A stretch of DNA of 64,000 nt from Mycobacterium kubicae (GTDB taxonomy: Bacteria > Actinomycetota > Actinomycetes > Mycobacteriales > Mycobacteriaceae), in the NCBI RefSeq assembly GCF_015689175.1, contig NZ_CP065047.1, positions 4,898,001 through 4,962,000 on the forward strand. Direction: 5' to 3'. The position numbers were made by a program, and so were the translations under genes. This document shows, one piece after another, positions 1-8,275 of this stretch. The notes beneath the pieces are model-generated. The model was not told where the DNA came from, made no database searches, and worked only from the letters and a program-made list of their open reading frames with translations. Positions within the stretch are counted from its first letter, which is position 1; every line of letters starts with the position of its first letter.

Positions 1-1
1 T

Positions 2-232
2 GCTCTCGGATCCTTCGCCACTGACGGCTTGCAAAGCAGCTTGGACTTGATGCCGGGATCGCTGGAGAAGATGAAGGAAGCCACTCCTTTGCATCGGCTC
101 GGTGACGTCGAAGACCTCGGACGCCTCTGCGTATACCTGTCCACGCGCGACTGTTACGCGACCAACGCGACATTCCACGTCGACGGTGGCATCGACTCGA
201 ATAATTCACCACTGCCGATTCCCGACTACTGA
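2..232 (+). CDS. SDR-family oxidoreductase, C-terminal end (partial)
   Basis: The window starts inside this gene; 76 codons before the stop are visible. The end has the classical short-chain dehydrogenase C-terminus: a segment resembling the substrate loop, then 'DVEDLGRLCVYLS', then 'FHVDGGI', the usual last strand with the conserved DGG. The catalytic Ser-Tyr-Lys lies upstream of the window. It ends 15 bp before a DapB-like oxidoreductase on the same strand, so it is probably the upstream member of a three-gene oxidoreductase operon. Its substrate cannot be judged from this part; an NAD(P)-dependent alcohol or ketone step in the acyl-CoA pathway encoded next door is an inference from position only. 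Confidence 0.8.
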   Translation, partial: ALGSFATDGLQSSLDLMPGSLEKMKEATPLHRLGDVEDLGRLCVYLSTRDCYATNATFHVDGGIDSNNSPLPIPDY

Positions 233-247
233 GCCGGTGGACTAGCC

Positions 248-1321
248 ATGCGTCGAGTCGTGCAGTTCTCCACCGGAAACGTTGGGCAGCACTCCCTGCG
301 AGCAATCATCGGCCGGCCGGATCTGGAGTTGGTGGGTGTCCACGCGGCAAGCCGAGAGAAGATCGGTCGGGACGCCGCCGAACTGTGCGGACTGAGCACA
401 CCGACCGGCATCATCGCCACCGATGACATCGACACACTGATCGCGCTCGAGCCCGACTGCGTGGTCTACACCGCACAAGGCGAGACGCGCCCGGTGGAAA
501 CCATCGGGCAGATGTCGAGATTCCTTGCCGCCGGAATCAACATCGCCGCAACGTCGATGGTGTGGCTGGTGACCCCCCGGCAGGCAGAGGATTGGCTGCG
601 GGTACCGCTGGAGCAAGCCTGTGCGGCAGGCAACGCCTCCCTCTACGTCAACGGGATCGATCCCGGATACTCCGGTGACACCGAAGTGCACTCCGCGCTG
701 AGTCTGGTTACCCGCGCAACGTCGATCACCGTTCAAGAGATCTTCGACTACGGCAATTATGACGACTACGAATTCACCGGCAAGTCAATGGGTTTCGGCA
801 TGACACCGGACGCCGATACACCAATGCTCTTCTTGCCCGGCGTCATCACAACCATGTGGGGCGGCCCGATACGCAACCTGGCTGAGCAACTTGGCATCGA
901 ACTCGACGAAATTCGTCAACGCACCGAACCGTGGTACACCGACGAACGCATCGAGTGCAAGATGGCGACGGTAGAGCCCGGACAGATGGCCGCGGCACGG
1001 TTCGCCGTCGAAGGTGTGCGTGACGGTGCGCCGGTGATCACGATGGAACACATCAATCGGCTCACCGCCGCCGCCGCCCCAGACTGGGAGTATCCGCCGG
1101 ACAACCAGCCCGGTGTGCATCGCGTCGTCGTGGAAGGTGACCCCCGCGTCGAGATCAACACGCACGTCTGCCACCCGGCGTTCGACGTGACCGAAGCGGG
1201 ATGCATGTCCACCGCTGCGCGAGTGGTCAATGCCATCGATTGGATCTGCCGTGCGCCAGCAGGATTGCTCGCCGTGGAGGACATCCCGCAGGCAGCCGTC
1301 ATCCGCGGATTGATGTGGTGA
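248..1321 (+). CDS. DapB-like NAD(P)-dependent oxidoreductase
   Basis: A 357-residue protein with an N-terminal Rossmann fold (VVQFSTGNVGQHSLRAI), followed by the domain seen in dihydrodipicolinate-reductase-like and 2,4-diaminopentanoate-dehydrogenase-like proteins ('NGIDPGYSGD'). True DapB is about 250 residues, so this is not the lysine-pathway enzyme but the longer mycobacterial paralogue family found near lipid or steroid catabolic genes. The ATG at 248 is the first start after the upstream stop at 232, though its ribosome binding site is weak. It is followed after 46 bp by a homologue in the same orientation, which suggests a tandem duplication or a heteromeric enzyme. The reaction is unknown. 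Confidence 0.8.
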   Translation: MRRVVQFSTGNVGQHSLRAIIGRPDLELVGVHAASREKIGRDAAELCGLSTPTGIIATDDIDTLIALEPDCVVYTAQGETRPVETIGQMSRFLAAGINIAATSMVWLVTPRQAEDWLRVPLEQACAAGNASLYVNGIDPGYSGDTEVHSALSLVTRATSITVQEIFDYGNYDDYEFTGKSMGFGMTPDADTPMLFLPGVITTMWGGPIRNLAEQLGIELDEIRQRTEPWYTDERIECKMATVEPGQMAAARFAVEGVRDGAPVITMEHINRLTAAAAPDWEYPPDNQPGVHRVVVEGDPRVEINTHVCHPAFDVTEAGCMSTAARVVNAIDWICRAPAGLLAVEDIPQAAVIRGLMW

Positions 1322-1367
1322 ACCGCTACGCAGTGACGGTGTCGTCGAAGTACCGTAGGAGGACCCA

Positions 1368-2471
1368 ATGACTGGCAATGCCGTAGCCGACAAGAAGTAC
1401 CGCGTTATCCAGTGGGGCATCGGCAATGTCGGAACGATTGCCCTGCGTCATTTCGCCCACAATCCCGCCTACGAGGTGGTCGGCGTCCTTTGTAATCGTC
1501 CGGAGAAGGTGGGCAAGGATGCCGGTGAACTGGCCGGGGTTGCGCCGATCGGTGTCCTGGCCACCAACGACAAGGCGGCCATCGAGGCACTCGACGCCGA
1601 TTGTGTGTTCTACGCACCACTTTGGTCTGACCCTGATGAGGTCTGTCGTCTGCTGCGCGGCGGCAAGAACGTCGTCGCGTCGGGTGGCGCCTGGTGGTAT
1701 CGGACCGAACACAGCAGAGCCGACATCGACAAGATCGACGCCGCCTGCCATGAGGGCGGTACCTCGTTTCACGCCGGCGGTGTCAATCCCGGGTTCGCCG
1801 GTGACCTGCTGGTGCTGACCCTGGCGCGCATCGTCAGCCGGATCGACACCATCCAGATATACGAGGTGGTGAACTTCGGCAAGGACACCTTGAAGTATCT
1901 GCACGAGATGGGAATGGGAAGTGACCCAGAAGAATTCCTGGCCGGTCCGAACCTGCTCGGTAACGCCTGGCCCCTGTTCGCGCAGTCGATGGCCATGGTG
2001 GTCGACGGGCTGGGCAAGACTGTCGACAAGTACACCACGGACGTCGAGTTGGGCACAGCCATCCGTGACATTCCGTTCGAAGGCGGGCCCACCAGCGACA
2101 TGCCCGGGTTCAAAGGTGTGATCAGCAAGGGCACCGTCGCCTCGCAGCATCACAAGTGGACGACGTGGGTGGACGGCAAACCTTTCATAACCTTCCACGA
2201 GATGTACACCATGGACTCTTACGATGCGATTGAGCCGCAACCGGATTGGGGCGGGCACTATCACTATCGGATCGTGATCGAGGGCGACGAACCCACCGAA
2301 CTGATCTTGCAAGCGCCGCCCGATCCAGACGGCAATTACAAGAAGCCCGGCTACACCTGGACCGCTATGGGTCCCGCCAACGCCATTCCCGCCGTTTGCG
2401 ACGCACCACCGGGTTTCCTCACTCACAAGGAGTTGGGGCTGGTCTCCCTGCGCGGCGTCGTACGCCAATAA
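1368..2471 (+). CDS. DapB-like NAD(P)-dependent oxidoreductase, second copy in tandem
   Basis: A 367-residue protein related to its upstream neighbour. The Rossmann start 'YRVIQWGIGNVG' and the 'GGVNPGFAGD' motif are intact. The ATG is preceded by AGGAGG at about 7 nt spacing, one of the clearest ribosome binding sites in the left half. The last gene of the rightward group, it ends 26 bp from the convergent meaB. A near-identical paralogue (about 90% by eye) lies in the genomic island at 52938-53999 but lacks the first beta strand. Members of this family commonly accompany acyl-CoA and steroid catabolic genes in mycobacteria; the substrate is not known. Confidence 0.82.
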   Translation: MTGNAVADKKYRVIQWGIGNVGTIALRHFAHNPAYEVVGVLCNRPEKVGKDAGELAGVAPIGVLATNDKAAIEALDADCVFYAPLWSDPDEVCRLLRGGKNVVASGGAWWYRTEHSRADIDKIDAACHEGGTSFHAGGVNPGFAGDLLVLTLARIVSRIDTIQIYEVVNFGKDTLKYLHEMGMGSDPEEFLAGPNLLGNAWPLFAQSMAMVVDGLGKTVDKYTTDVELGTAIRDIPFEGGPTSDMPGFKGVISKGTVASQHHKWTTWVDGKPFITFHEMYTMDSYDAIEPQPDWGGHYHYRIVIEGDEPTELILQAPPDPDGNYKKPGYTWTAMGPANAIPAVCDAPPGFLTHKELGLVSLRGVVRQ

Positions 2472-2497
2472 GGTCGCGCTGCTGTGCCGGACAACAC

Positions 2498-3379
2498 TCA
2501 ATCCCCCGACGGAGGGGACAGCAGCCGCTCGGCGGCCGTATAGGGGTTCTCCTGGCCGTCTACCACCGCCTCGGCCAACCGATCCAGGTCGGTGCGGGCA
2601 CGTAGCTGGGTGTGGGCCAGCGACAGGATCTGCGCCCGGGCGCGGGCGAGCCGGCGGGCGCGGTTGTCGGTGCGGTGATGCGCGTCTACGGCGGCGACCA
2701 ACTCGGTCACACCCTCGCCGCGCGCGGCGATCAGGCTGACGATCGGAGCCGCGGTCTCGGCGCGCAAGTCCCGCACCGTCTGTTCGGCACCGTCGCGGTC
2801 GGCCTTGTTGACCGCAACGATGTCGGCGACTTCCAGCAACCCTGCCTTGGCGGCCTGCACGGCATCACCGGCACCGGGGTTCAGGATGACGATTGTCGGG
2901 TCTGCCACCGCGGCGATCTCGATTTCGGATTGTCCGACGCCGACGGTTTCCAGCAGGACCAAGTCGTATCCGATGGCGCCGAGAAGTCGGATTGCCGCCG
3001 GCACCGCAGCGGCGAGCCCGCCGAGATGTCCACGGCTGGCCACCGACCGGATCAACACGTCGGGGTCGTTGATGTGGGCGGTCATTCGGATGCGGTCACC
3101 GAGGATCGCGCCGCCGCTGAACGGCGACGAGGGATCCACCGCCAGCACCGCCACCCGGCATGCCCGCTCCCGGTAGGCGCCGACCAACGCGGCGACCGTC
3201 GTCGACTTGCCGGCACCCGGCGGTCCGGTGATCCCAAGCACGCGTGCCGCCATAACCCCATCGGCACCGATGACGGCCAGCACCTCGTCGCGGCGCTCGC
3301 CTTCGACCAGGCTGAGCAGCCGACCCGCTGCCCGCTGCGACCCGTTGCGCGCGCCGGCAATGAGGTCGGCGATGGTCAT
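2498..3379 (-). CDS. meaB: MeaB/ArgK-type GTPase, chaperone of a B12-dependent mutase
   Basis: A P-loop GTPase of 293 residues with Walker A 'GPPGAGKST', a DPSSPFSGGAILGDR-type switch region, 'LLETVGVGQSE' and the base-recognition motif 'NKAD'. MeaB proteins load and protect the cobalamin cofactor of methylmalonyl-CoA mutase-type enzymes. The start was placed at the ATG at 3379 (MTIADLIAGA); a longer frame would add 33 arginine-rich residues read from inside the thiolase gene. It lies 1 bp downstream of the thiolase and is probably co-transcribed. The only mutase in view is the two-subunit enzyme at 12374-14379, so the pair is likely a dedicated set. Family members are usually near 320 residues, so this one is slightly short. 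Confidence 0.85.
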   Translation of the reverse strand: MTIADLIAGARNGSQRAAGRLLSLVEGERRDEVLAVIGADGVMAARVLGITGPPGAGKSTTVAALVGAYRERACRVAVLAVDPSSPFSGGAILGDRIRMTAHINDPDVLIRSVASRGHLGGLAAAVPAAIRLLGAIGYDLVLLETVGVGQSEIEIAAVADPTIVILNPGAGDAVQAAKAGLLEVADIVAVNKADRDGAEQTVRDLRAETAAPIVSLIAARGEGVTELVAAVDAHHRTDNRARRLARARAQILSLAHTQLRARTDLDRLAEAVVDGQENPYTAAERLLSPPSGD

Positions 3380-3380
3380 G

Positions 3381-4532
3381 TCACGGGGCCGGGACCTCGA
3401 TGACCGTCGCGGAGCCCATGCCGCCACCCGCGCACATCGCGGCGACACCGACTCCTCCACCGCGGCGGCGCAGTTCATGCACCAGCGTCACCAGCATCCG
3501 GGCGCCGGTCGCCGCGACCGGGTGCCCCAGCGAGCAACCGCTGCCGCTGACATTGACCCGGTCGGGATCCAGCTCGAGCAATTTGATGGTGGCCACGCAC
3601 ATCGAGGCGAACGCCTCGTTGATCTCGAACAGGTCGACGTCGGTGATCGAAAGGCCCGCTCGCTTCAGGGCTTTCGGGATGGCATCGACGGGCGCCAAGC
3701 CGGTCAGCGCCGGGTCGACGCCCACGGATGCCCATGAACGCACGGTCGCCAATGCCGGCAGGCCCAGCCTGTCGCTGGCGATGGTCAGCACCGCTGCCCC
3801 GTCGTTGGCGCCACAGGCGTTGCCCGCGGTGATGGAAAAGCCTTCTATCTCCGGATGCAACGGCTTGAGCGCGGCCAGTTTCTCCATGCTGGTGTCGCGG
3901 CGTGGATGCTCGTCCACCGCGAACACACCGTGCGGCGTCTCAATGGGAACGATCTCTTCCTTGAAGCGGCCTTCGTCGATCGCGGCGATCGCATGTTGAT
4001 GCGAACGCAGCGCCCATGCGTCCATTTCCTCCCGGCTGACACCGGCTTTGACCGCGGCGTTCCAGCCCACGGTGATGGACATGTCCATATTCGGGGCGTC
4101 GGGCCGGTCGGGGTGCGTCGGGGGGAACCAGTCGACCCACTCGCCGTCGACGTTCATCTTCGACCGCGGTGAGGTGGACGCCGAGTTCACCCCGCCGGCG
4201 ATGACGAGTTCGTCCATCCCCGCCCGGATGCTGGCCGCCGCGCTCTGCACCGCCGCCTGTCCCGCCGCACAGTGCCGATTGTTGGCCAGCCCGGGTACCT
4301 GGTTCAGGCCTGCGGTGATAGCCGCGTGGCGGGCCACCACTCCGCCGCCGTACATGCCTTCGCCCAGGATCACATCGTCGACCGAATCGGCGTCGAGGTC
4401 TGTCGCGGCTTCACTCACCAGATGGTGCGCCAAATCAAATGCGCTGGTGTCGCGCAACGTCCCTTTCCGGGCGGTCCCGATGGGGGTGCGCAGGGCGGAC
4501 ACGATCACGGCTTCAGGCACGGGTATCTCCAC
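3381..4532 (-). CDS. thiolase (acetyl-CoA C-acyltransferase)
   Basis: A 383-residue thiolase with all the expected catalytic residues: nucleophilic Cys88 in 'NNRHCAAGQ', 'NEAFA', His337 in 'SLGHPVAATGAR' and Cys367 in 'AAMCAGGGMG'. It would catalyse the last, CoA-dependent carbon-carbon cleavage of a beta-oxidation round. It is divergent from the hydrolase at 4646; the 113-bp gap between them holds a palindrome that also occurs at 9712, so expression is probably controlled by the same regulator. meaB follows immediately. Chain-length preference is not readable from the sequence. Confidence 0.9.
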   Translation of the reverse strand: MEIPVPEAVIVSALRTPIGTARKGTLRDTSAFDLAHHLVSEAATDLDADSVDDVILGEGMYGGGVVARHAAITAGLNQVPGLANNRHCAAGQAAVQSAAASIRAGMDELVIAGGVNSASTSPRSKMNVDGEWVDWFPPTHPDRPDAPNMDMSITVGWNAAVKAGVSREEMDAWALRSHQHAIAAIDEGRFKEEIVPIETPHGVFAVDEHPRRDTSMEKLAALKPLHPEIEGFSITAGNACGANDGAAVLTIASDRLGLPALATVRSWASVGVDPALTGLAPVDAIPKALKRAGLSITDVDLFEINEAFASMCVATIKLLELDPDRVNVSGSGCSLGHPVAATGARMLVTLVHELRRRGGGVGVAAMCAGGGMGSATVIEVPAP

Positions 4533-4570
4533 TTCGGTGTGCGGGGCCCGAGAGCCATCCGCGCAGACAT

Positions 4571-4585
4571 GAGAACACTATTCTC
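4571..4585. promoter_or_regulatory. palindromic operator, copy 1 (GAGAACA-C-TATTCTC)
   Basis: A 15-bp inverted repeat with one mismatch, in the divergent promoter between thiolase and hydrolase. The same sequence, perfectly palindromic, lies at 9712-9726 in the other divergent promoter of this locus. A second small inverted repeat, CTCTC-aggta-GAGAG, overlaps it to the right. The spacing and size fit a TetR-type dimer site. No regulator gene is visible in the window. Confidence 0.65.
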
Positions 4586-4645
4586 TCAGGTAGAGAGTAC
4601 GAGTTGCAAGGACAGCCGGTGGCGGCGGCTTCCTAGACTGCTGCT

Positions 4646-5521
4646 GTGACGCAACGGGAGGGGACCATCGCGGTCCCGGGCGGCAATGTCTGGTACCGGC
4701 GGGTCGGACCCCGGAGTCCTGGCACCGGTCTGCCGCTGCTCGTCGTGCATGGCGGCCCCGGGCTCCCTCACGACTATTTGAACGCGCTGCAACGCTTGGC
4801 CGACGAACGTGAAGTCATCTACTGGGATCAGCTGGGCTGCGGAAAATCCGACCGGCCATCCGACGCCCGCCTTTGGACGATGCAACGCTCGGTCGCCGAG
4901 ATGGACGCCGTCGTGCGGGGGCTGGCCTTGCACCGCTTCCACCTCTTCGGCAACTCCTGGGGCGGGATGCTGGCCCAGCAGTACGTCCTGGACGTGCCGT
5001 CACCCGTCGCGAGTTTCGTCATCTCCAACAGCACAGCGTCGATACCGTTGTTCGCCGAGAACGTGGCGCGATTGAAATTGGAGTTGGATGCGGCGACCCA
5101 GGCCGCCATCGACCGCCACGAGGCTGCCGGCACAACCCATTCCGCGGAGTACCAGGCCGCGATCAAGACGTGGAATGAGACCTACCTGTGCCGCAAGCGG
5201 CCCTGGCCTGCCGAACTTCAGGACGCTTTCCGCAACATGGGCATCGAAATATTCGAGACGATGTTCGGGCCGAGCGACTTTCGCATCACCGGGACGGTGC
5301 GAGATTGGGATGTGGTAGCGCGCTTGAGTGAAATCACGATTCCCACACTGCTTTTGGCGGGCCGGTACGACGAATGCTCTCCCGAGGAGATGCGCGACAT
5401 GCAGCAGCGCATCGCGGGGTCGCGGTTCGAGTTGTTCGAGTCGAGTTCGCACATGCCCTTCATCGAAGAACCGGACCGATTCGATCGTGTGATGCGGGAG
5501 TTCTTACGCGGCCACGATTGA
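4646..5521 (+). CDS. alpha/beta hydrolase, proline-iminopeptidase-like (S33)
   Basis: A 291-residue alpha/beta hydrolase. It has the oxyanion motif 'HGGPG', the nucleophile elbow 'GNSWGG' (Ser), an Asp in 'AGRYDECSPEE' and a His in 'SSHMPFIEEP', the arrangement of peptidase family S33. It starts with GTG. It is cytosolic by appearance, since there is no signal peptide. Family members include proline iminopeptidases but also many ester or C-C bond hydrolases. Its place opposite a thiolase under a shared operator suggests hydrolysis of a pathway intermediate rather than a peptide, which is an inference. Confidence 0.82.
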   Translation: MTQREGTIAVPGGNVWYRRVGPRSPGTGLPLLVVHGGPGLPHDYLNALQRLADEREVIYWDQLGCGKSDRPSDARLWTMQRSVAEMDAVVRGLALHRFHLFGNSWGGMLAQQYVLDVPSPVASFVISNSTASIPLFAENVARLKLELDAATQAAIDRHEAAGTTHSAEYQAAIKTWNETYLCRKRPWPAELQDAFRNMGIEIFETMFGPSDFRITGTVRDWDVVARLSEITIPTLLLAGRYDECSPEEMRDMQQRIAGSRFELFESSSHMPFIEEPDRFDRVMREFLRGHD

Positions 5522-5525
5522 GCCG

Positions 5526-6293
5526 CTAATTCTTGCCCGAATTCAGCTTGCTGACGATGGAGCGGAAATCGTCGGTGGTGAAGGACTGATGTTCGGCGGA
5601 CAACGCGTAGTCCAAGCTGGCCAGCACGGCCCGTTCCAAGTGAATGTTGAGCAGCCGCTTGGTGCTTTCGACGGCCTGTTGCGGCAGCGTCATGATGCGT
5701 TGGGCGCAGACGGTGGCCTCGGCCAGCGGGTCGGCGGCGACGTGGTTGGCCAGACCGAGTTCGACGGCGCGCGCGGCGCCGATCTTGGTGCCTGTCAACG
5801 CATATTCCTTGGCCAGCATCAGACTGATGTGCAGCGGCCAAGTCAGTGGTCCGCCATCGGCGGCCACCAGACCCACTTGTACGTGCGGGTCTGCGAGGAA
5901 GGCGTCTTCGGCGATGTAGACGATGTCACTCAACGCGACCAGGCTGCAGCCCAAACCAACGGCCGGTCCGTTGACCGCGGCGATGACCGGGATCCGGCAG
6001 CGAGCCATGCCCAGCACAATCTCGCGGCCATCCCTGATCGTCTTGGCGCGCAATTCCGCGTCTTGCGCCAATTCGGCAAGATAGGCGAAATCGCCGCCGG
6101 CCGAGAACGCCCGGCCGCTGCCGGTCAGCACCGCCGCGCGGGCGGTGGGATCATCGGACAGTCGCTGCCACAACCGCGCAAGTCCGACGTGCAGGTTGTC
6201 GTTGACCGCGTTGAGGTCGTCGGGGCGGTTCAGCGTGATGATCCGCAGTCCGCCGTCGGCGCGCACGTCGATTTCCCTTGGCATGTCATACAT
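5526..6293 (-). CDS. enoyl-CoA hydratase/isomerase family protein
   Basis: A 255-residue crotonase-fold protein. The oxyanion-hole segments are 'SGRAFSAGGDFAYL' and 'NGPAVGLGCSLVALSDI'. At the place of the second catalytic Glu it has Asp/Ala-rich sequence ('VGLVAADGGPLTWP'), so it may be an isomerase or another crotonase activity rather than a standard hydratase. It is the last gene of a four-gene minus-strand run (ligase, two acyl-CoA dehydrogenases, this enzyme), 1 bp after its neighbour. An alternative start lies three codons in (MPREI). Confidence 0.85.
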   Translation of the reverse strand: MYDMPREIDVRADGGLRIITLNRPDDLNAVNDNLHVGLARLWQRLSDDPTARAAVLTGSGRAFSAGGDFAYLAELAQDAELRAKTIRDGREIVLGMARCRIPVIAAVNGPAVGLGCSLVALSDIVYIAEDAFLADPHVQVGLVAADGGPLTWPLHISLMLAKEYALTGTKIGAARAVELGLANHVAADPLAEATVCAQRIMTLPQQAVESTKRLLNIHLERAVLASLDYALSAEHQSFTTDDFRSIVSKLNSGKN

Positions 6294-6294
6294 G

Positions 6295-7383
6295 TCAGAC
6301 TCCCAATCCCAAGATCCGCGAAGCGATGATGTTCTTCTGTATCTGCGAGGTTCCGCCCATCACGCTCTGCGCGCGGCTGTACAGGTAGGCATTGAGGAGT
6401 TCGGGATCGCGGGTACCGCCGACACCCAGCGCCGCATGCCCGACAGACTGCTCGACCCAGGTCATCAACAGCTTGTCCAGTGAGCCTTCTGGCCCGTGCG
6501 AGACGCCGTCGAGTTGTTCGGACAACCGCCGCCGCACGTGATGAGTGAGCATCTCGGCCTGTATTGCCGCCCACGCGACGTCTTCGTCTGCCTCTGTGCC
6601 ATTGCGCTGCAACAGATTTCGTACCAGCTTGGTGTAGCGGGCCGCATAACCGAGGGTGGACGGCTCACGTTCGTGCCCGACGACGGTCATGGCCACCGCC
6701 CAGCCGTCACCCGGTGCGCCGACCATCCGGTCTGCGGGGACCGTGGCGCCGTCGAAGAAGACCTGGCCGAATTCATTGGTGACACCGTTGATCATGCGCA
6801 GCGGATGCTGCTGCACCCCCGGTTGTTTCATGGCGATGATGAACGCGGACAGCCCGCGGTGCCGCTTGGCGTGCGGATCGGTGCGGGCCAGCAGCAGACA
6901 CCAGTCGGCGACATCGGAGTAGCTGGTCCAGATCTTGTGCCCGTGCACCACGTAGTGGTCACCGTCGCGGGTGGCGGTGGTGGTCAGCGACGCCAGATCC
7001 GAGCCGGCACCGGGCTCGCTGAAGCCTTGGCACCAGCGTTCGCTGCCGTCGATGATGCCGGGCAGAAACCGCTGTCGCAGTTCGTCACTGGCGTGCCTGC
7101 CGATTCCGTACACCAGGTAGCCGACGCTGGGCCGCGGCGGCGCCCCGGCCCGGGCCAACTCTTCGTCGACGATGACGTCGTACACCGGCGGCAGTTCCTG
7201 ACCGCCGTATTCACGGGGCCAGGACAGCCCGAAGAAGCCTTCCCGGTGCAGCGCCTGGTGCCAGTGCGCCTGCCGCGCCCAGTAGTCGTCACCCGATCCG
7301 GTGAATTCGTTGGCGTGCAGGGAAAGCCACGATCGCAACCGTTCCCGGAAGGCGGCCTCCGGTGGCGAATCACGAAAGTCCAA
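6295..7383 (-). CDS. acyl-CoA dehydrogenase, larger subunit of a pair
   Basis: A 362-residue acyl-CoA dehydrogenase. It has the FAD-binding signature 'QGFSEPGAGSDLASL', 'GHKIWTSYSDVADWCLLLART', and a C-terminal 'GGTSQIQKNIIASRILGLG' that closes the flavin site. A Glu in 'VVGHEREPS' is the likely catalytic base. It overlaps the preceding dehydrogenase gene by 14 bp. In mycobacteria such adjacent FadE pairs form alpha2beta2 heterotetramers acting on bulky acyl-CoAs (the ChsE type); the same is likely here. Confidence 0.88.
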   Translation of the reverse strand: MDFRDSPPEAAFRERLRSWLSLHANEFTGSGDDYWARQAHWHQALHREGFFGLSWPREYGGQELPPVYDVIVDEELARAGAPPRPSVGYLVYGIGRHASDELRQRFLPGIIDGSERWCQGFSEPGAGSDLASLTTTATRDGDHYVVHGHKIWTSYSDVADWCLLLARTDPHAKRHRGLSAFIIAMKQPGVQQHPLRMINGVTNEFGQVFFDGATVPADRMVGAPGDGWAVAMTVVGHEREPSTLGYAARYTKLVRNLLQRNGTEADEDVAWAAIQAEMLTHHVRRRLSEQLDGVSHGPEGSLDKLLMTWVEQSVGHAALGVGGTRDPELLNAYLYSRAQSVMGGTSQIQKNIIASRILGLGV

Positions 7384-8275
7384 AGTTGATCTCCTTCAGC
7401 GATACCGGCCACAGCTCGGTCGACGTCAAGGCGCGGCGCAGGTAAACGTGCACCAGGCAGTCCCAGGTGTTGCCGATGCCCCCATGCACCTGGATCGCCG
7501 TCTCGCACACGGTGCGAGCGGCGCGCGCGCAATAGACTTTGGACACCTGGGCAGCCCGTATGGCTTGCTCCGGATCGAGTTCGTCGACAGCCCACGCCGC
7601 ATGGCGCAGGATGCTGATCGAACCCTCGATCAGCGCAAGGCTTTCGGCGAGCAGGTGCGCAACGGCCTGATAGGAGCCGATCTGTTTGCCATATTGCTCA
7701 CGGATCTTGGCGTAGTCACAGGCAACGGCGTGGGCACCGCGCGCACAACCCACCAGATCGGCCGCCGTGGCGACCAGCGCCAGCGCTTGCCAGCGCCGGG
7801 CGACCTCGGTGGACACCTCACCAAGAGGCGTCGGCGTACCGATGATCCTGGCACTGGCCCGGGTCAGGTCGGCACCGCCGGAGCCGGCGTCGAGGTCGGC
7901 ACGGCCCACCGTCGTACCGGAAAGCGACAGGGCCCGTGGGTATCCGCGGGTGTCGAAAGCAAGGTCGTCGGACACAATGGTCACGCCGCGGCCGTCGACG
8001 TCGAGGTGACGGGCCAACTCGTCGGCCAGCACCGGCCCCAGGAACGGTGTGTCCACCAGCCGGCGACCGAATTCCTCGGCGACGATGGCCACTTCGACAC
8101 CGGATGCGCCGTCTGATCGCAGTGCCCGCCAACCCGTGGCTCGAAGTTGCTTGTCCAGCCGGGCAATTCGGCTCTCGTCGGCGAGGTCAGACACCGCCGC
8201 CGGACCCAGATCGTCGGCCAGCTTGGCGGCGGCGTCCCGAAGCTGCTGTTGCTCAGTGGTTAGACGGACATCCAT
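7370..8275 (-). CDS. acyl-CoA dehydrogenase, smaller subunit of a pair
   Basis: A 301-residue acyl-CoA dehydrogenase-like protein, shorter than the 380-400 residues of a self-sufficient enzyme. The N-terminal helical part and the C-terminal helical bundle are present ('CETAIQVHGGIGNTWDC', the usual Q-hGG-G-t motif), while the middle FAD-binding motif seen in the neighbour is weak. That is the division of labour in mycobacterial heteromeric FadE pairs. Translational coupling is suggested by overlaps with the ligase upstream (23 bp) and the larger subunit downstream (14 bp). Confidence 0.85.
   Translation of the reverse strand: MDVRLTTEQQQLRDAAAKLADDLGPAAVSDLADESRIARLDKQLRATGWRALRSDGASGVEVAIVAEEFGRRLVDTPFLGPVLADELARHLDVDGRGVTIVSDDLAFDTRGYPRALSLSGTTVGRADLDAGSGGADLTRASARIIGTPTPLGEVSTEVARRWQALALVATAADLVGCARGAHAVACDYAKIREQYGKQIGSYQAVAHLLAESLALIEGSISILRHAAWAVDELDPEQAIRAAQVSKVYCARAARTVCETAIQVHGGIGNTWDCLVHVYLRRALTSTELWPVSLKEINFGLS

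Noticed and set aside
2498..3478. A longer MeaB start at 3478
   Set aside because: The additional residues are Arg/Ser-rich and come from inside the thiolase reading frame; family similarity begins at the ATG at 3379.
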